A DNA stretch of 64,000 nucleotides from HXMU1420-13 sp034669965 (lineage in GTDB: Bacteria > Bacteroidota > Rhodothermia > Balneolales > Balneolaceae): assembly GCA_034669965.1 (NCBI GenBank), contig JAXMOK010000001.1, positions 310,001-374,000 on the forward strand. The letters run 5' to 3'. Position numbers and translations under genes: made by a program. The notes beneath the pieces are model-generated. The model was given only the letters and a program-made list of their open reading frames with translations, was not told the DNA's origin and searched no databases. Positions 23,577-32,327 of this stretch are shown here, in pieces (position 1 is the first letter of the stretch; each line of letters opens with the position of its first letter).

Positions 23577-25646
23577 ATGACTATGAAACGCACACTATTA
23601 ACAGTATGTATGATTTTAATCTCGGTATCGGCGCTGGCACAAAAGCGTTATGACGAGATTAAATATCCCGAGCTAAATGAATTTGAAAAAGCAAAAGTTG
23701 AAGAATTTGCTCTCGATAATGGTATCACTTTCTATTTGGTGGAAGACAAAGAGCTACCACTAATTCGAGTCAATGTTCTGGTAAAAACGGGAAGCTTATT
23801 AGAGCCCATGGAAAAAACTGGACTTGCAGGAATGACCGGGCAAGTTATGCGAAATGGTGGATCCGAAAATTACCCGGCCAACGAACTTAACTTGTTGCTG
23901 GAAGATAAAGCTGCATTTATCAGCACTTCTTTTGGTATGGGTTCGGCAAATGCCAGCATGAATGTACTTAAAGAGGACTTCGATGATTTAGTACCCGTTT
24001 TTGTGGATGTAATTCGAAACCCGGCTTTTCCACAAGACAAAATTGATCTAGCTAAAACACAGCTAAAAACAGGCATTTCAAGACGAAATGACGAGCAAGC
24101 TCAGATTGCTAATCGCGAGTTTTTTAAGTTGATATATGGCGATAACAATCCATACACCAGCCAAATTGAATACGCTACTATCGACGCGATTACACGTGAA
24201 GATCTCGTTGAATTTCACAAACAAGCGTTTACCGGTAACAACATGATGATTGGTGTTATCGGCGATTTCGATACACGCGAAATGAAACGTAAACTCGAAG
24301 CGGCTTTCGGAAACATCGAGCCGGGTTCAGAAACGAATCTTATCTACCCGGAAGTGGATTACAACTATCCTTCAACTGTGAACCTGGTTGACAAGCCGGA
24401 TGTAAATCAGAGCTACATTTTTGCCGGACATATAGGTGGACTTCGTGAAAATCCTGATTATGCCGCGCTTCAGCTGATGAACGAAATACTTAGTGGTGGA
24501 TTTTCTGGTCGTCTTTTACAAACTGTGCGATCAGATCTGGGTCTTGCGTATGCAGTGTTTGGCAGTTACTCAAGCAACATCAATTATCCCGGTGTATTTT
24601 ATGTTGGCGTAATGACCAAGAGCTCAACTACAGCAGAAGCGATCGATGCCATGCTGAACGAAGTAGAAAAACTTCAGGTAGAATCAGTACCACAAGCAGA
24701 ACTTGAAGAAGCCAGAGAGCGCATGTTGAACTCTTTGATTTTTCGTTACGACAGCAAGAATAAGATCTTAAATCAACGTCTAAATAACGAGTATAACGGC
24801 TTACCAGATGATTATTTCGATGAGTATGTTGAACAACTTAGAACGGTATCAAGTGCCGATATTCAACGCGTAGCTAAAGAGTATTTACAACCGGATCAGG
24901 TTCAGATATTAGTTGTAGGTAACAAAGCTGAAATCGGCGACCAACTATCAAAATATGGTACTGTAAACGAAATCGACATCGAAATCCCATTACCTGATTC
25001 CGGCGAAGAAGAAGTTGCCGGCGACGCTGCTGCTGGCAAGGAGTGGTTGAATAAAATGGCAGATGCTATTGTAGAACCGGGAACCGATATCTCCAGCATT
25101 TCTGTAAAAACCCAAACTATACAAGATTCTCCGATGGGGAGTATGACGGTTGGTAACGATGCAGTTATCAATTACGATGAAATCAGCATGATGGCAAACC
25201 TAACCACTCCGCAAGGCGAAATTGAAATGGAGCTTAAAAACGGCAACGGTGTAATGAAAATGATGGGACAAGAGCAACAACTCCCGCCAATGATGACCAA
25301 GCCGATGTTTAATGAAATCAAAAATAGTTACTTGAACATTTCTCTTAAAAAAGATCAATTTTTGGCCGAATATTTAGGCACCGAAGAGGTTGAAGGTAAA
25401 GAGTATGGAGTTTTAAGAGTTGATGGTGAAAACACCGTTACTTTTTTAATTGATCCCGACACCGGACTTCCCTTCCTTTCCAGAACCAACGATATGAATC
25501 CTCAAACGGGAGCATTCGCCACTAACGAAACTCGTTACTCAAACTGGCAAACAAACAACGGTTTAACGTATGCACACTCAACGGTAAGTTTCTCAGATGG
25601 AAATAAAGTCTCTGAAACTACCACGGAGTCTGTTTCGATTAATTAA
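23577..25646 (+). CDS. M16-family non-catalytic subunit with extra C-terminal domain
   Basis: 689 residues with signal peptide MTMKRTLLTVCMILISVSALAQ. Two M16 domains are recognisable (FALDNGITFYLVEDKELPLIRVNV; LLQTVRSDLGLAYAVFGSYSSN), but the zinc motif position reads TGLAGMTGQVMRNG, without HxxEH, so this chain cannot hold catalytic zinc. After about residue 480 a separate domain of roughly 200 residues begins (KEWLNKMADAIVEPG...). It alternates short beta strands and resembles LolA/LolB-like lipoprotein-binding folds, an impression rather than a proven match. It ends at a strong terminator. Confidence 0.88.
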   Translation: MTMKRTLLTVCMILISVSALAQKRYDEIKYPELNEFEKAKVEEFALDNGITFYLVEDKELPLIRVNVLVKTGSLLEPMEKTGLAGMTGQVMRNGGSENYPANELNLLLEDKAAFISTSFGMGSANASMNVLKEDFDDLVPVFVDVIRNPAFPQDKIDLAKTQLKTGISRRNDEQAQIANREFFKLIYGDNNPYTSQIEYATIDAITREDLVEFHKQAFTGNNMMIGVIGDFDTREMKRKLEAAFGNIEPGSETNLIYPEVDYNYPSTVNLVDKPDVNQSYIFAGHIGGLRENPDYAALQLMNEILSGGFSGRLLQTVRSDLGLAYAVFGSYSSNINYPGVFYVGVMTKSSTTAEAIDAMLNEVEKLQVESVPQAELEEARERMLNSLIFRYDSKNKILNQRLNNEYNGLPDDYFDEYVEQLRTVSSADIQRVAKEYLQPDQVQILVVGNKAEIGDQLSKYGTVNEIDIEIPLPDSGEEEVAGDAAAGKEWLNKMADAIVEPGTDISSISVKTQTIQDSPMGSMTVGNDAVINYDEISMMANLTTPQGEIEMELKNGNGVMKMMGQEQQLPPMMTKPMFNEIKNSYLNISLKKDQFLAEYLGTEEVEGKEYGVLRVDGENTVTFLIDPDTGLPFLSRTNDMNPQTGAFATNETRYSNWQTNNGLTYAHSTVSFSDGNKVSETTTESVSIN

Positions 25647-25672
25647 AAAAGCCTTACTTCTTTTTCGAATTC

Positions 25673-25705
25673 AAAAGCCGATAATTATTTGTCGGCTTTT
25701 GTTCT
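25673..25705 (+). terminator. Rho-independent terminator after M16 pair
   Basis: AAAAGCCGA (25673-25681) pairs with TCGGCTTTT (25692-25700), followed by a T-rich tail. It lies between the M16 operon and the DinB gene, both on the plus strand. Confidence 0.88.
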
Positions 25706-25746
25706 TTATAGCCGTTTTCATTAAATACTAGAAAAAATATTTGATC

Positions 25747-26277
25747 ATGGAAGTTTGGGACAAAGAATATCCTACCTCGTCGGAATATGTGAATTTTTAC
25801 ACCGGTTATGTTGAATTGGTTGATAAAGGAAATATAATCAACATTCTGAATGCCCAGATGCACGAGCTGTACACCTTAATCAACACCGTGCCCGGCGATA
25901 AAGCTTTTTATGCCTATGCACCTGACAAATGGACGTTGAAAGAGGTAATCGGACACATGATAGAAACCGAACGCATGTTCAGCTTTCGGATTATGGCGAT
26001 CAGCCGTGGAGAGAAGCAAGCTTTACCCGGCATGGATCAGGACGAGTATATGGCCAATAACAATTACAATTCCAGAACGCTTGCCAATCTTTCAAATGAA
26101 TATTTAGCAGTTCGGGTGTCCACTATCCATTTGCTAAATAACATGACCAAAGAGATGATAAATCAGAAAGGGAATGCGAGTGGGTTTGATTTTACCGTGC
26201 GAGCGCTAGCCTTCATCATTGCCGGGCATGAACGCCATCATATGAATGTGATCAGGGAAAAATATCTTACAGACTAG
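25747..26277 (+). CDS. DinB-family protein
   Basis: 176 residues from ATG 25747 (MEVWDKEYPTSSEYVNFY); a TTG six bases upstream is possible. DinB_2 four-helix bundle with metal-binding histidines: His in VIGHMIETERMFSFR (about residue 76) and GHERHHMNVIREKY near the end. The family binds a divalent metal. Members include mycothiol- or bacillithiol-dependent transferases and DNA-damage-induced proteins; this one cannot be placed more precisely. Overlaps the glycosyltransferase gene end by 4 bp on the opposite strand. Confidence 0.9.
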   Translation: MEVWDKEYPTSSEYVNFYTGYVELVDKGNIINILNAQMHELYTLINTVPGDKAFYAYAPDKWTLKEVIGHMIETERMFSFRIMAISRGEKQALPGMDQDEYMANNNYNSRTLANLSNEYLAVRVSTIHLLNNMTKEMINQKGNASGFDFTVRALAFIIAGHERHHMNVIREKYLTD

Positions 26278-27284
26278 GCCGCTCTCTCAGCCTGTTTTTG
26301 TAGCCCTTTTGCGATGATCTTTGCCACCAAATCATACTCGTCAGATATTTCTGAAACGGCTAACGCTTTTCCATTTTTAAGCCAGTTACTAACAGTTTGA
26401 TTAAACCCTTTGCCGATTGAATAAACAATATGAGCTCCCATAGGTTCTAGGGCCGCTGCATTACACAATTGCTCATATTGGTTTTTGATGGGAATTGTGA
26501 GCAGTTTCTTTCCCAAAAACATGGTTTCTGAGGTAGTTTCAAATCCCGTTGAAGAAACAACACCCAAACATTGTTCGATGCTTTCTAAAAAGGACTCTTT
26601 TCCAACCGGACGAACCCACACATTCCTTTTTCGATATTCATGTTCGCACCCCGGGGCAAAAATGTGCCATTCCACTTCATTATTATTCTGAAAGATAGTG
26701 CTCAAAAAATTGTGGTCGTACGCCGGTAAATACACTGTTACATGACCACCACTACTTGGGTTGAGTTCTTTAATCTTACGACGGATAATGGGCGGTTCGA
26801 TAAAATCATCGTATCGCTGATAATGAGACCCTACCGCTTCAGTAAATGGCGCGAAATGCTTTAAAACACCTTCAGCAACCAACGATTTACGTTCCGGTCG
26901 GGGAACCAAATTTGATGCAAACGCCGCTTGATGACTGATGGCTACACATGGCATATTTGCTTGTTGAGCTGCCCAAGCTGTCACAGGCTCAAAATCGTTG
27001 ATCACAAAATCGTAATCTTGCAAAGGAAGCGAATTTAAGTCTTTGAGAAAAGTAAAAGGATGCACATTTCGTGCAGTTTCCAAAAAATCGACACTGCCGT
27101 TACTATCGTAGGTTAGGCTAATTCCACGTTTTTTAAACCGGATGGCTCCATCCAAATCCATATGGAAATTATATCCACTGATGAGTACATCCACTTCGGC
27201 AAATTCTCGCAATGCCGGCAATACCACCCGAGCTCTTGTTATGTGTCCGTGCCCAGTGCCTTGTACGCCGTATAGAATTTTCAT
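26274..27284 (-). CDS. Glycosyltransferase of the MJ1255/MurG-like type
   Basis: 336 residues, GT-B fold. N-terminal glycine-rich loop MKILYGVQGTGHGHITRARVVLPAL and C-terminal GVVSSTGFETTSETMFLGKKLLTIPIKNQYEQLCNAAALEPMGA, where the sugar nucleotide binds, are characteristic of the MJ1255/VC2487 family related to MurG. The acceptor is unknown; cell-envelope glycolipid synthesis is plausible because the gene overlaps an LpxH-like phosphatase gene by 4 bp (27281-27284), implying coupled translation. Confidence 0.87.
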   Translation of the reverse strand: MKILYGVQGTGHGHITRARVVLPALREFAEVDVLISGYNFHMDLDGAIRFKKRGISLTYDSNGSVDFLETARNVHPFTFLKDLNSLPLQDYDFVINDFEPVTAWAAQQANMPCVAISHQAAFASNLVPRPERKSLVAEGVLKHFAPFTEAVGSHYQRYDDFIEPPIIRRKIKELNPSSGGHVTVYLPAYDHNFLSTIFQNNNEVEWHIFAPGCEHEYRKRNVWVRPVGKESFLESIEQCLGVVSSTGFETTSETMFLGKKLLTIPIKNQYEQLCNAAALEPMGAHIVYSIGKGFNQTVSNWLKNGKALAVSEISDEYDLVAKIIAKGLQKQAERAA

Positions 27285-28096
27285 CCTAGTTTTAGCTTTG
27301 AGTTCACCCTGTGCGGCGGCATCATTCGAGTGATCTTAGAATTATCTTTTAACATCACATCACGATCGTATTTGTACAAATTCCATTCGTTGCCATCGTA
27401 TTCAAGAGCGGTTAGGTTTTCAACCCAATCGCCGGAATTCATGTAAATCACACTGCCCTTCTCGTTTTCGTAACCACTAATTTTTGGCTGATGAATATGA
27501 CCACACACTACGTAATCGAAACCTTCATCTATGGCCAATTCCATCGCGGTAACTTCAAAATCGTCAATAAAATTAACAGCTGTTTTTACGCTGTCTTTTA
27601 TCTTTTTTGATAATGAAATCTTTCCGTATCCGAATTTTTCGGATAATTTATTCACCCATCGGTTTAGCAAAATCAACAGTTCGTAGCCTTTACCACCAAG
27701 CTTGGCTAACCACTTAGAATACTTCATGGTTACATCAAAAATATCACCATGAAAAAACCACACTTTTTCACCGTTCATCTCAAGTACTAGTTTGTCGCGA
27801 ATATAAAGCGGCCCTAATTGCAGGCTTGATACTTTTCGTAGGGTTTCGTCGTGGTTTCCGGTTAGATAAAATATATCTACGCCGTTGGTCATCATATTAA
27901 TCAGCGTTCGAATTACGTGCATGTGCGATTCGGGCCAATAGTATTTTTTGAATTGCCACATATCCACGAAATCCCCATTCAGGATTACGCGCTTTGGCTC
28001 GATGGAATTTAAATACTGCACCAATTCAATGGCGTGGCAGCCTACCGTTCCTAAATGAACATCGGAAATTACAACGGTATCTACTGTTCTTTTCAT
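27281..28096 (-). CDS. LpxH-like metallophosphoesterase
   Basis: 271 residues from ATG 28096 (MKRTVDTVVISDVHLGTVG); a start at 28129 would add 11 residues. Calcineurin-like phosphoesterase motifs in order: SDVHLG, NGDFVDMW, LTGNHDE, FFHGDIFD and VVCGHIHQPKI. These supply the two-metal site. The family is UDP-2,3-diacylglucosamine pyrophosphatase-like, but stand-alone members next to glycosyltransferases may act on other lipid-linked diphosphates. Forms an operon with the downstream glycosyltransferase. Confidence 0.9.
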   Translation of the reverse strand: MKRTVDTVVISDVHLGTVGCHAIELVQYLNSIEPKRVILNGDFVDMWQFKKYYWPESHMHVIRTLINMMTNGVDIFYLTGNHDETLRKVSSLQLGPLYIRDKLVLEMNGEKVWFFHGDIFDVTMKYSKWLAKLGGKGYELLILLNRWVNKLSEKFGYGKISLSKKIKDSVKTAVNFIDDFEVTAMELAIDEGFDYVVCGHIHQPKISGYENEKGSVIYMNSGDWVENLTALEYDGNEWNLYKYDRDVMLKDNSKITRMMPPHRVNSKLKLG

Positions 28097-28236
28097 AGTC
28101 TGTACTGATATTTCGCCCAAAGTTCTCACTTCAATGTTAAGCCACTATGCTCTGTATGTTAATTTTTGGTAACAATGCGCTTATTTTTTGATCTCGAAAA
28201 AAGTGACTTACATTCTGATACACTAACCACAGAATT

Positions 28237-28689
28237 ATGGCCGAAGCTTCAGCAAAGAAAATTGTACACATTCATTTACCAAAAGATGAACCATTTCAAA
28301 CGCACCTTACTGCCGGTGAACATCAGCTTATTGCAGACGAGCCTAAATCGGTAAAAGGAGGTAGAAATACAGGACCTGATCCTTATGATCTTTTGCTGAT
28401 GGCCTTGGGTTCTTGCACAGTTATGACCATGAAAATGTACGCTTCACAGAAAGGTTGGCCTTTGGAAGATGCATATGTTGAATTACGCCATGCAAAGAGC
28501 CATAGTACCGATTGTGCTAATTGTGAAAAACCTTCCTCCAAGATTGATAAAATTGAAAAAGAGGTAATTCTAAAAGGTGATTTGTCGGATGAGCAAAAGG
28601 ATAAATTAATCGAGATCTCGAAGAAATGCCCGGTTCATAAAACCTTGCTTTCAGATATCGAAATAGAAACCATTCTTGGCACTATTTAA
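28237..28689 (+). CDS. OsmC-family peroxiredoxin-like protein
   Basis: 150 residues. OsmC/Ohr fold with both reactive cysteines: Cys60 in LLLMALGSCTVMTMKMYA and Cys131 in ISKKCPVHKTLLSDI. GPDPYDLLLMALGSC is the signature. Such proteins reduce organic hydroperoxides. An additional CxxC (CANC, residues 93-96) lies in the central loop, a variation seen in the bacteroidal OsmC subgroup. Monocistronic. Its last 8 bp overlap the DUF1501 gene on the other strand. Confidence 0.92.
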   Translation: MAEASAKKIVHIHLPKDEPFQTHLTAGEHQLIADEPKSVKGGRNTGPDPYDLLLMALGSCTVMTMKMYASQKGWPLEDAYVELRHAKSHSTDCANCEKPSSKIDKIEKEVILKGDLSDEQKDKLIEISKKCPVHKTLLSDIEIETILGTI

Positions 28690-30292
28690 TTAAAGTCATG
28701 CTCTTGTTTTCGATTCGTCTACCGGCTTGCAAACGATACACGTAGGTTCCACTTGGTAAATCAGAAGCGTCAAAAAAGAGGCTATGATTCCCTGCTTGTA
28801 CTTTTTGATCAACCATGGTTCGGATTAAACGCCCTTGCACATCAAACACCTGCAAACGAACCGCCGTGGATTGTTGAAGAATAAATGAAATGGTTGTTGC
28901 CGGGTTAAACGGATTCGGATAATTCTGATGCAATTGAAAAGATATCGGCCTTATAGCAGATTCGTTCTTAACTGTATTCGGAACATCTAAAAACGGTACT
29001 TTTTCGTGATCACTGCCTAATGCTTCTTGAGCATCTTCCTCACTAATTCCGAACCAATCGCACAGTAACGTAAGGTAAACTTGCCGGAAATCGTGTTCAT
29101 GAATCAGATTATCGTATTCGTCCAGATTGTCTTCATCCAGTTTCGGATCTTCTCCGATTAATCCACCTTGAACAGAATCCCCAAAAACGAACAATGGCGC
29201 AGCTGTACCGTGATCAGTACCGGCAGCTCCATTACTGAAAACGCGCCGGCCAAACTCTGAAAAGGTTGCGATCAGTACTTCTTCCGATCGACTATCGGCG
29301 GCCATATCGTTGTAGAAATCACTCACGGCAGTACTCAACTCGGTAAGTAAAGCGGTGTGGTCGTCTAATTGATTGGCGTGCGTATCAAAGCCGTCGAGGC
29401 TTACCAGAAATATTTTGGTGCCTAAATTTCCTTTGATCAATCGGGAAACGATGGAAAGGCTTCTTCCCAGATTCTCGGATTTAAACTCCACTCGATTTGA
29501 GCTTTCGTCGTAGGCATTTTTGATGGCTTCCGCATATCTGAACGAATTATTTGCTTGGATTCTCATAAATCGCATTTCATCGCCGTAAACCGTTTCGGGC
29601 AGGTCATCCATCGAGTAAATTACGCCGTTTTCTACCAGGTATTCCAAAATTCCAACATCGTTCAGCGTCATCCCCATATCCAACGCATCACCTTTAAAAA
29701 GCAATGACGATGCCCCACCAATTTGTACAGCAAGCGGATTATTTGGTGGATCATCAACAAAATCGGGGTTTTCGTTGGCCAGATGTCGCCCTAACCATCC
29801 GGTTTGCAAATATTCGTCGTGGTCACTGCCACTTAGCCAAATATCGGTGGAGCGAAAATGCGAAAGATCACCACTAGGATAACCTACACTTTGGATAACA
29901 CCCATTTTGCCTTCTTCCCAAAGTGGTATCAACGATTGCATGGCCGGGTTCAACCCCATTGTGTCGGATAAACTCAATGCATCCTGCTTTGATACAGATA
30001 TATCACCCCGATAATTGTAATACAGATCGTTTTCGACAGGAACTACAGTGTTCAAGCCATCATTTCCACCATTTAGTTGGATGAGAACCAACACTCGATC
30101 GGTTTCTAGTCCGGCAAGCTTTCGAAATAAAGAGGAACTTTGGAGTGCCTGAACCGGCGTGTTCCCTAGCACAAATGCACTGCCGGCAGTAAATAGGCCA
30201 AGCCGGCGAATGAAATCTTTGCGACTGCATAAATCGTGGTGTTCGTGGTGGTGGTATCCATCAGCAATGCTGCTTCCTTTAAATCTTTTCAT
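28682..30292 (-). CDS. DUF1501 protein with T9SS type A sorting domain
   Basis: 536 residues. The N-terminus has a twin-arginine-like export signal (RKDFIRRLGLFTAGSAFVLG). The DUF1501 domain, related to sulfatase/alkaline phosphatase folds, spans about 45-440: VLVLIQLNGGNDGLNTVVP, LSHFRSTDIWLSG, SLDGFDTHANQ, FSEFGRRVFSNGAAGTDHGTAAPLFVFG. The last 84 residues are a secretion-sorting tail beginning QNYPNPFNPATTISF and ending YRLQAGRRIENKSMTLIK, which directs proteins through the type IX system to the surface. Forms an operon with the DUF1800 gene 12 bp upstream. Function unknown. Confidence 0.92.
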   Translation of the reverse strand: MKRFKGSSIADGYHHHEHHDLCSRKDFIRRLGLFTAGSAFVLGNTPVQALQSSSLFRKLAGLETDRVLVLIQLNGGNDGLNTVVPVENDLYYNYRGDISVSKQDALSLSDTMGLNPAMQSLIPLWEEGKMGVIQSVGYPSGDLSHFRSTDIWLSGSDHDEYLQTGWLGRHLANENPDFVDDPPNNPLAVQIGGASSLLFKGDALDMGMTLNDVGILEYLVENGVIYSMDDLPETVYGDEMRFMRIQANNSFRYAEAIKNAYDESSNRVEFKSENLGRSLSIVSRLIKGNLGTKIFLVSLDGFDTHANQLDDHTALLTELSTAVSDFYNDMAADSRSEEVLIATFSEFGRRVFSNGAAGTDHGTAAPLFVFGDSVQGGLIGEDPKLDEDNLDEYDNLIHEHDFRQVYLTLLCDWFGISEEDAQEALGSDHEKVPFLDVPNTVKNESAIRPISFQLHQNYPNPFNPATTISFILQQSTAVRLQVFDVQGRLIRTMVDQKVQAGNHSLFFDASDLPSGTYVYRLQAGRRIENKSMTLIK

Positions 30293-30304
30293 GAAACTGC
30301 TCCT

Positions 30305-31819
30305 CTACATTAACTGATATTCCGGAAGTTGCCGCAAATGAGCCAGCAGACCCAAAACACGCCAATATGCACCGCTGTTATTAATATCCCACTCGTAATC
30401 CGGGATGCCCGCAAGCAGTATACCCGGCAGTTGATTGCGTTCTGTTTCAGGCAAATCCACCGCAATCATATATTCTGCTAAATCGTATGCTAATTGATAG
30501 GGATCTCCAGCATTAGTCATTCCTTTTGCGATAGCTATCGGATCGATGCCATAAACGTCATCGTTGTGATACAAATTAGCGAGCGTAAAATTCCATCTTT
30601 TGGGCAAGGTTGTAGTGGAAATCCACGATCGATATCCCGGCCAACCGGCTACATTAACAGGACTCAATAAAAACTGACCTAACTCGAATAGTTGATACGG
30701 TTGCCAGCCTCTCAGATCGCCTGCAACATCTTCGCCAGTTTCAATTTGCATCCCCAGCATATACTCAACAGGGCTTTTAATCATCGCTCCCAGAAAATCA
30801 GCATCAAAAAAATGCTCACTTTTCAGTAGCGTTCGAATTACCGGTTCCAGTTCAAATCCTTCGTTGATAAAAAGTTGAGCTAGCTCATTTATGATGACTT
30901 CATTTGGCGTTTCGTACACAAAACATTTGTAGATTTTTGTGCAAATGAAACGTGCGATTTCTTCTGTTCGCTCTTTAAAAATGATGTCTATGGTTCGGGA
31001 ATAATTAAAACGTCCTTTTCTACCAAAAAATTCTTTGGTTCCACCGTCATATAAATCAACATTAAAGTGCGCGGTAAGTTGATTCCAATTGAACCAATAC
31101 CCGGTTAAAGCTCGCGCCATTTCCCGAACATCATCTTCGGTGTAGTTTCCAATCCCCATCGTAAAAAGCTCTAACAGCTCTCGGGCATAATTCTCGTTGG
31201 GGTTTCCTACTCGATTTTCCACCCCATCCAGATAAAAAAGCATGGCATCTTCTTCACCAATGTCGTGCACAAAGGTTTTGAAATTGCCCAAAGCATGTGA
31301 ACGAAGTGCCGTAACATATCGATACGCCATGGGAGCATGCTCATATTTACCGATCTCGGTTACAAAATGATTATGCCAAAATAAGACCATTTTCTCGCGA
31401 AAGGGGTGCGCCTTCATCAACTCAGTCCAATCAGTCTGATACTCAATATATCGGAAATAATTATCCTCGAAATATTGCAAAATGGCTTCGTCACCTTGGT
31501 TCCATGGCGGTTTAGCATCAACCCATTCGGGCGCTTCCGGCATGGGAGCGTTCAATGCATCATCAATTAAACGATCTATCAATGCCATTGGGTTTTCATC
31601 CAGCAACGAATTTATTTCTGAAAAATGAGCGCCAAAGCCCATTCTGCACATTACATGATTTACTCTTTTTTTATTCCAAGGCATATCCTCAGTTGGGATA
31701 TATTCTGCCAAACTCGTCGAAAGTCCTTTCGCTCGTTTGTTGGGCGAGAATGCTTTACGCTTTTCTCTGGGCTGATGAATTTGTTTTACTTTCTCGTGCG
31801 AAAGATCATTTTCAAACAT
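30305..31819 (-). CDS. DUF1800 domain-containing protein
   Basis: 504 residues of the DUF1800 family, which is almost always encoded beside a DUF1501 protein as here. Recognisable segments are VNHVMCRMGFGAHFSEI, MVLFWHNHFVTE, NENYARELLELFTMGIGNYTEDDVREMARALTGY and SPVEYMLGM. It lacks a clear signal peptide; export, if any, is not evident from the N-terminus. Biochemical role unknown. The pair is widespread in Bacteroidota and Planctomycetota, and surface macromolecule processing has been suggested. Confidence 0.92.
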   Translation of the reverse strand: MFENDLSHEKVKQIHQPREKRKAFSPNKRAKGLSTSLAEYIPTEDMPWNKKRVNHVMCRMGFGAHFSEINSLLDENPMALIDRLIDDALNAPMPEAPEWVDAKPPWNQGDEAILQYFEDNYFRYIEYQTDWTELMKAHPFREKMVLFWHNHFVTEIGKYEHAPMAYRYVTALRSHALGNFKTFVHDIGEEDAMLFYLDGVENRVGNPNENYARELLELFTMGIGNYTEDDVREMARALTGYWFNWNQLTAHFNVDLYDGGTKEFFGRKGRFNYSRTIDIIFKERTEEIARFICTKIYKCFVYETPNEVIINELAQLFINEGFELEPVIRTLLKSEHFFDADFLGAMIKSPVEYMLGMQIETGEDVAGDLRGWQPYQLFELGQFLLSPVNVAGWPGYRSWISTTTLPKRWNFTLANLYHNDDVYGIDPIAIAKGMTNAGDPYQLAYDLAEYMIAVDLPETERNQLPGILLAGIPDYEWDINNSGAYWRVLGLLAHLRQLPEYQLM

Positions 31820-31944
31820 AAACTGCTCGTTATCTGGAAACTGTTATAATAAGAGCAAATTTTTCGTGATTTGCTACAACTTGACGATCCGCAATAATTT
31901 GGTAACCTTTAATGCGTTATGGGTCATACATTAAAAAACCGGGT

Positions 31945-32277
31945 ATGAAGTCAGCATTTTCTTTTTTGTTCCTCTCTATATTTCTAACAAGCTGTACCAT
32001 GTTCAATGGCTTGTTCGAAGAACCCAATCGCCTTTGGATTGAAGTTGCATCCGCCGAACGGCAATGTATCCCGCCAGATTACACTTCACTAGAAGATGCT
32101 ATCAATCAACTTGAGGATAAGGGAATTGAAGTTTTTGATAAGGATGAAGTGAATCTTGTTGTTTGCCGTGCTTGCTCCTGCCCAACCGGAACTATTTATA
32201 GGGCCTACATCAACGAATCCGATTTGGACGATGCCGAAGAATTAGGATGGAGATACATTCCCGACAGAGAAAACTAA
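31945..32277 (+). CDS. Small cysteine-rich lipoprotein
   Basis: 110 residues from ATG 31945 (MKSAFSFLFLSIFLTSC), chosen because it puts the lipobox LTSC at residue 17; an upstream ATG at 31912 is also in frame. The mature part has a conserved-looking cysteine cluster VVCRACSCPTGTIYRAYI (CxxCxC) and another Cys in ERQCIPPDY. The cluster could form disulfides or bind a metal in the periplasm. I do not recognise a family. It lies alone upstream of the ligase operon. Confidence 0.75.
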   Translation: MKSAFSFLFLSIFLTSCTMFNGLFEEPNRLWIEVASAERQCIPPDYTSLEDAINQLEDKGIEVFDKDEVNLVVCRACSCPTGTIYRAYINESDLDDAEELGWRYIPDREN

Positions 32278-32327
32278 ATTAGCACCACACTTCGCCGATC
32301 TCTTTTCTATATTCGACAAAAAAGTTT

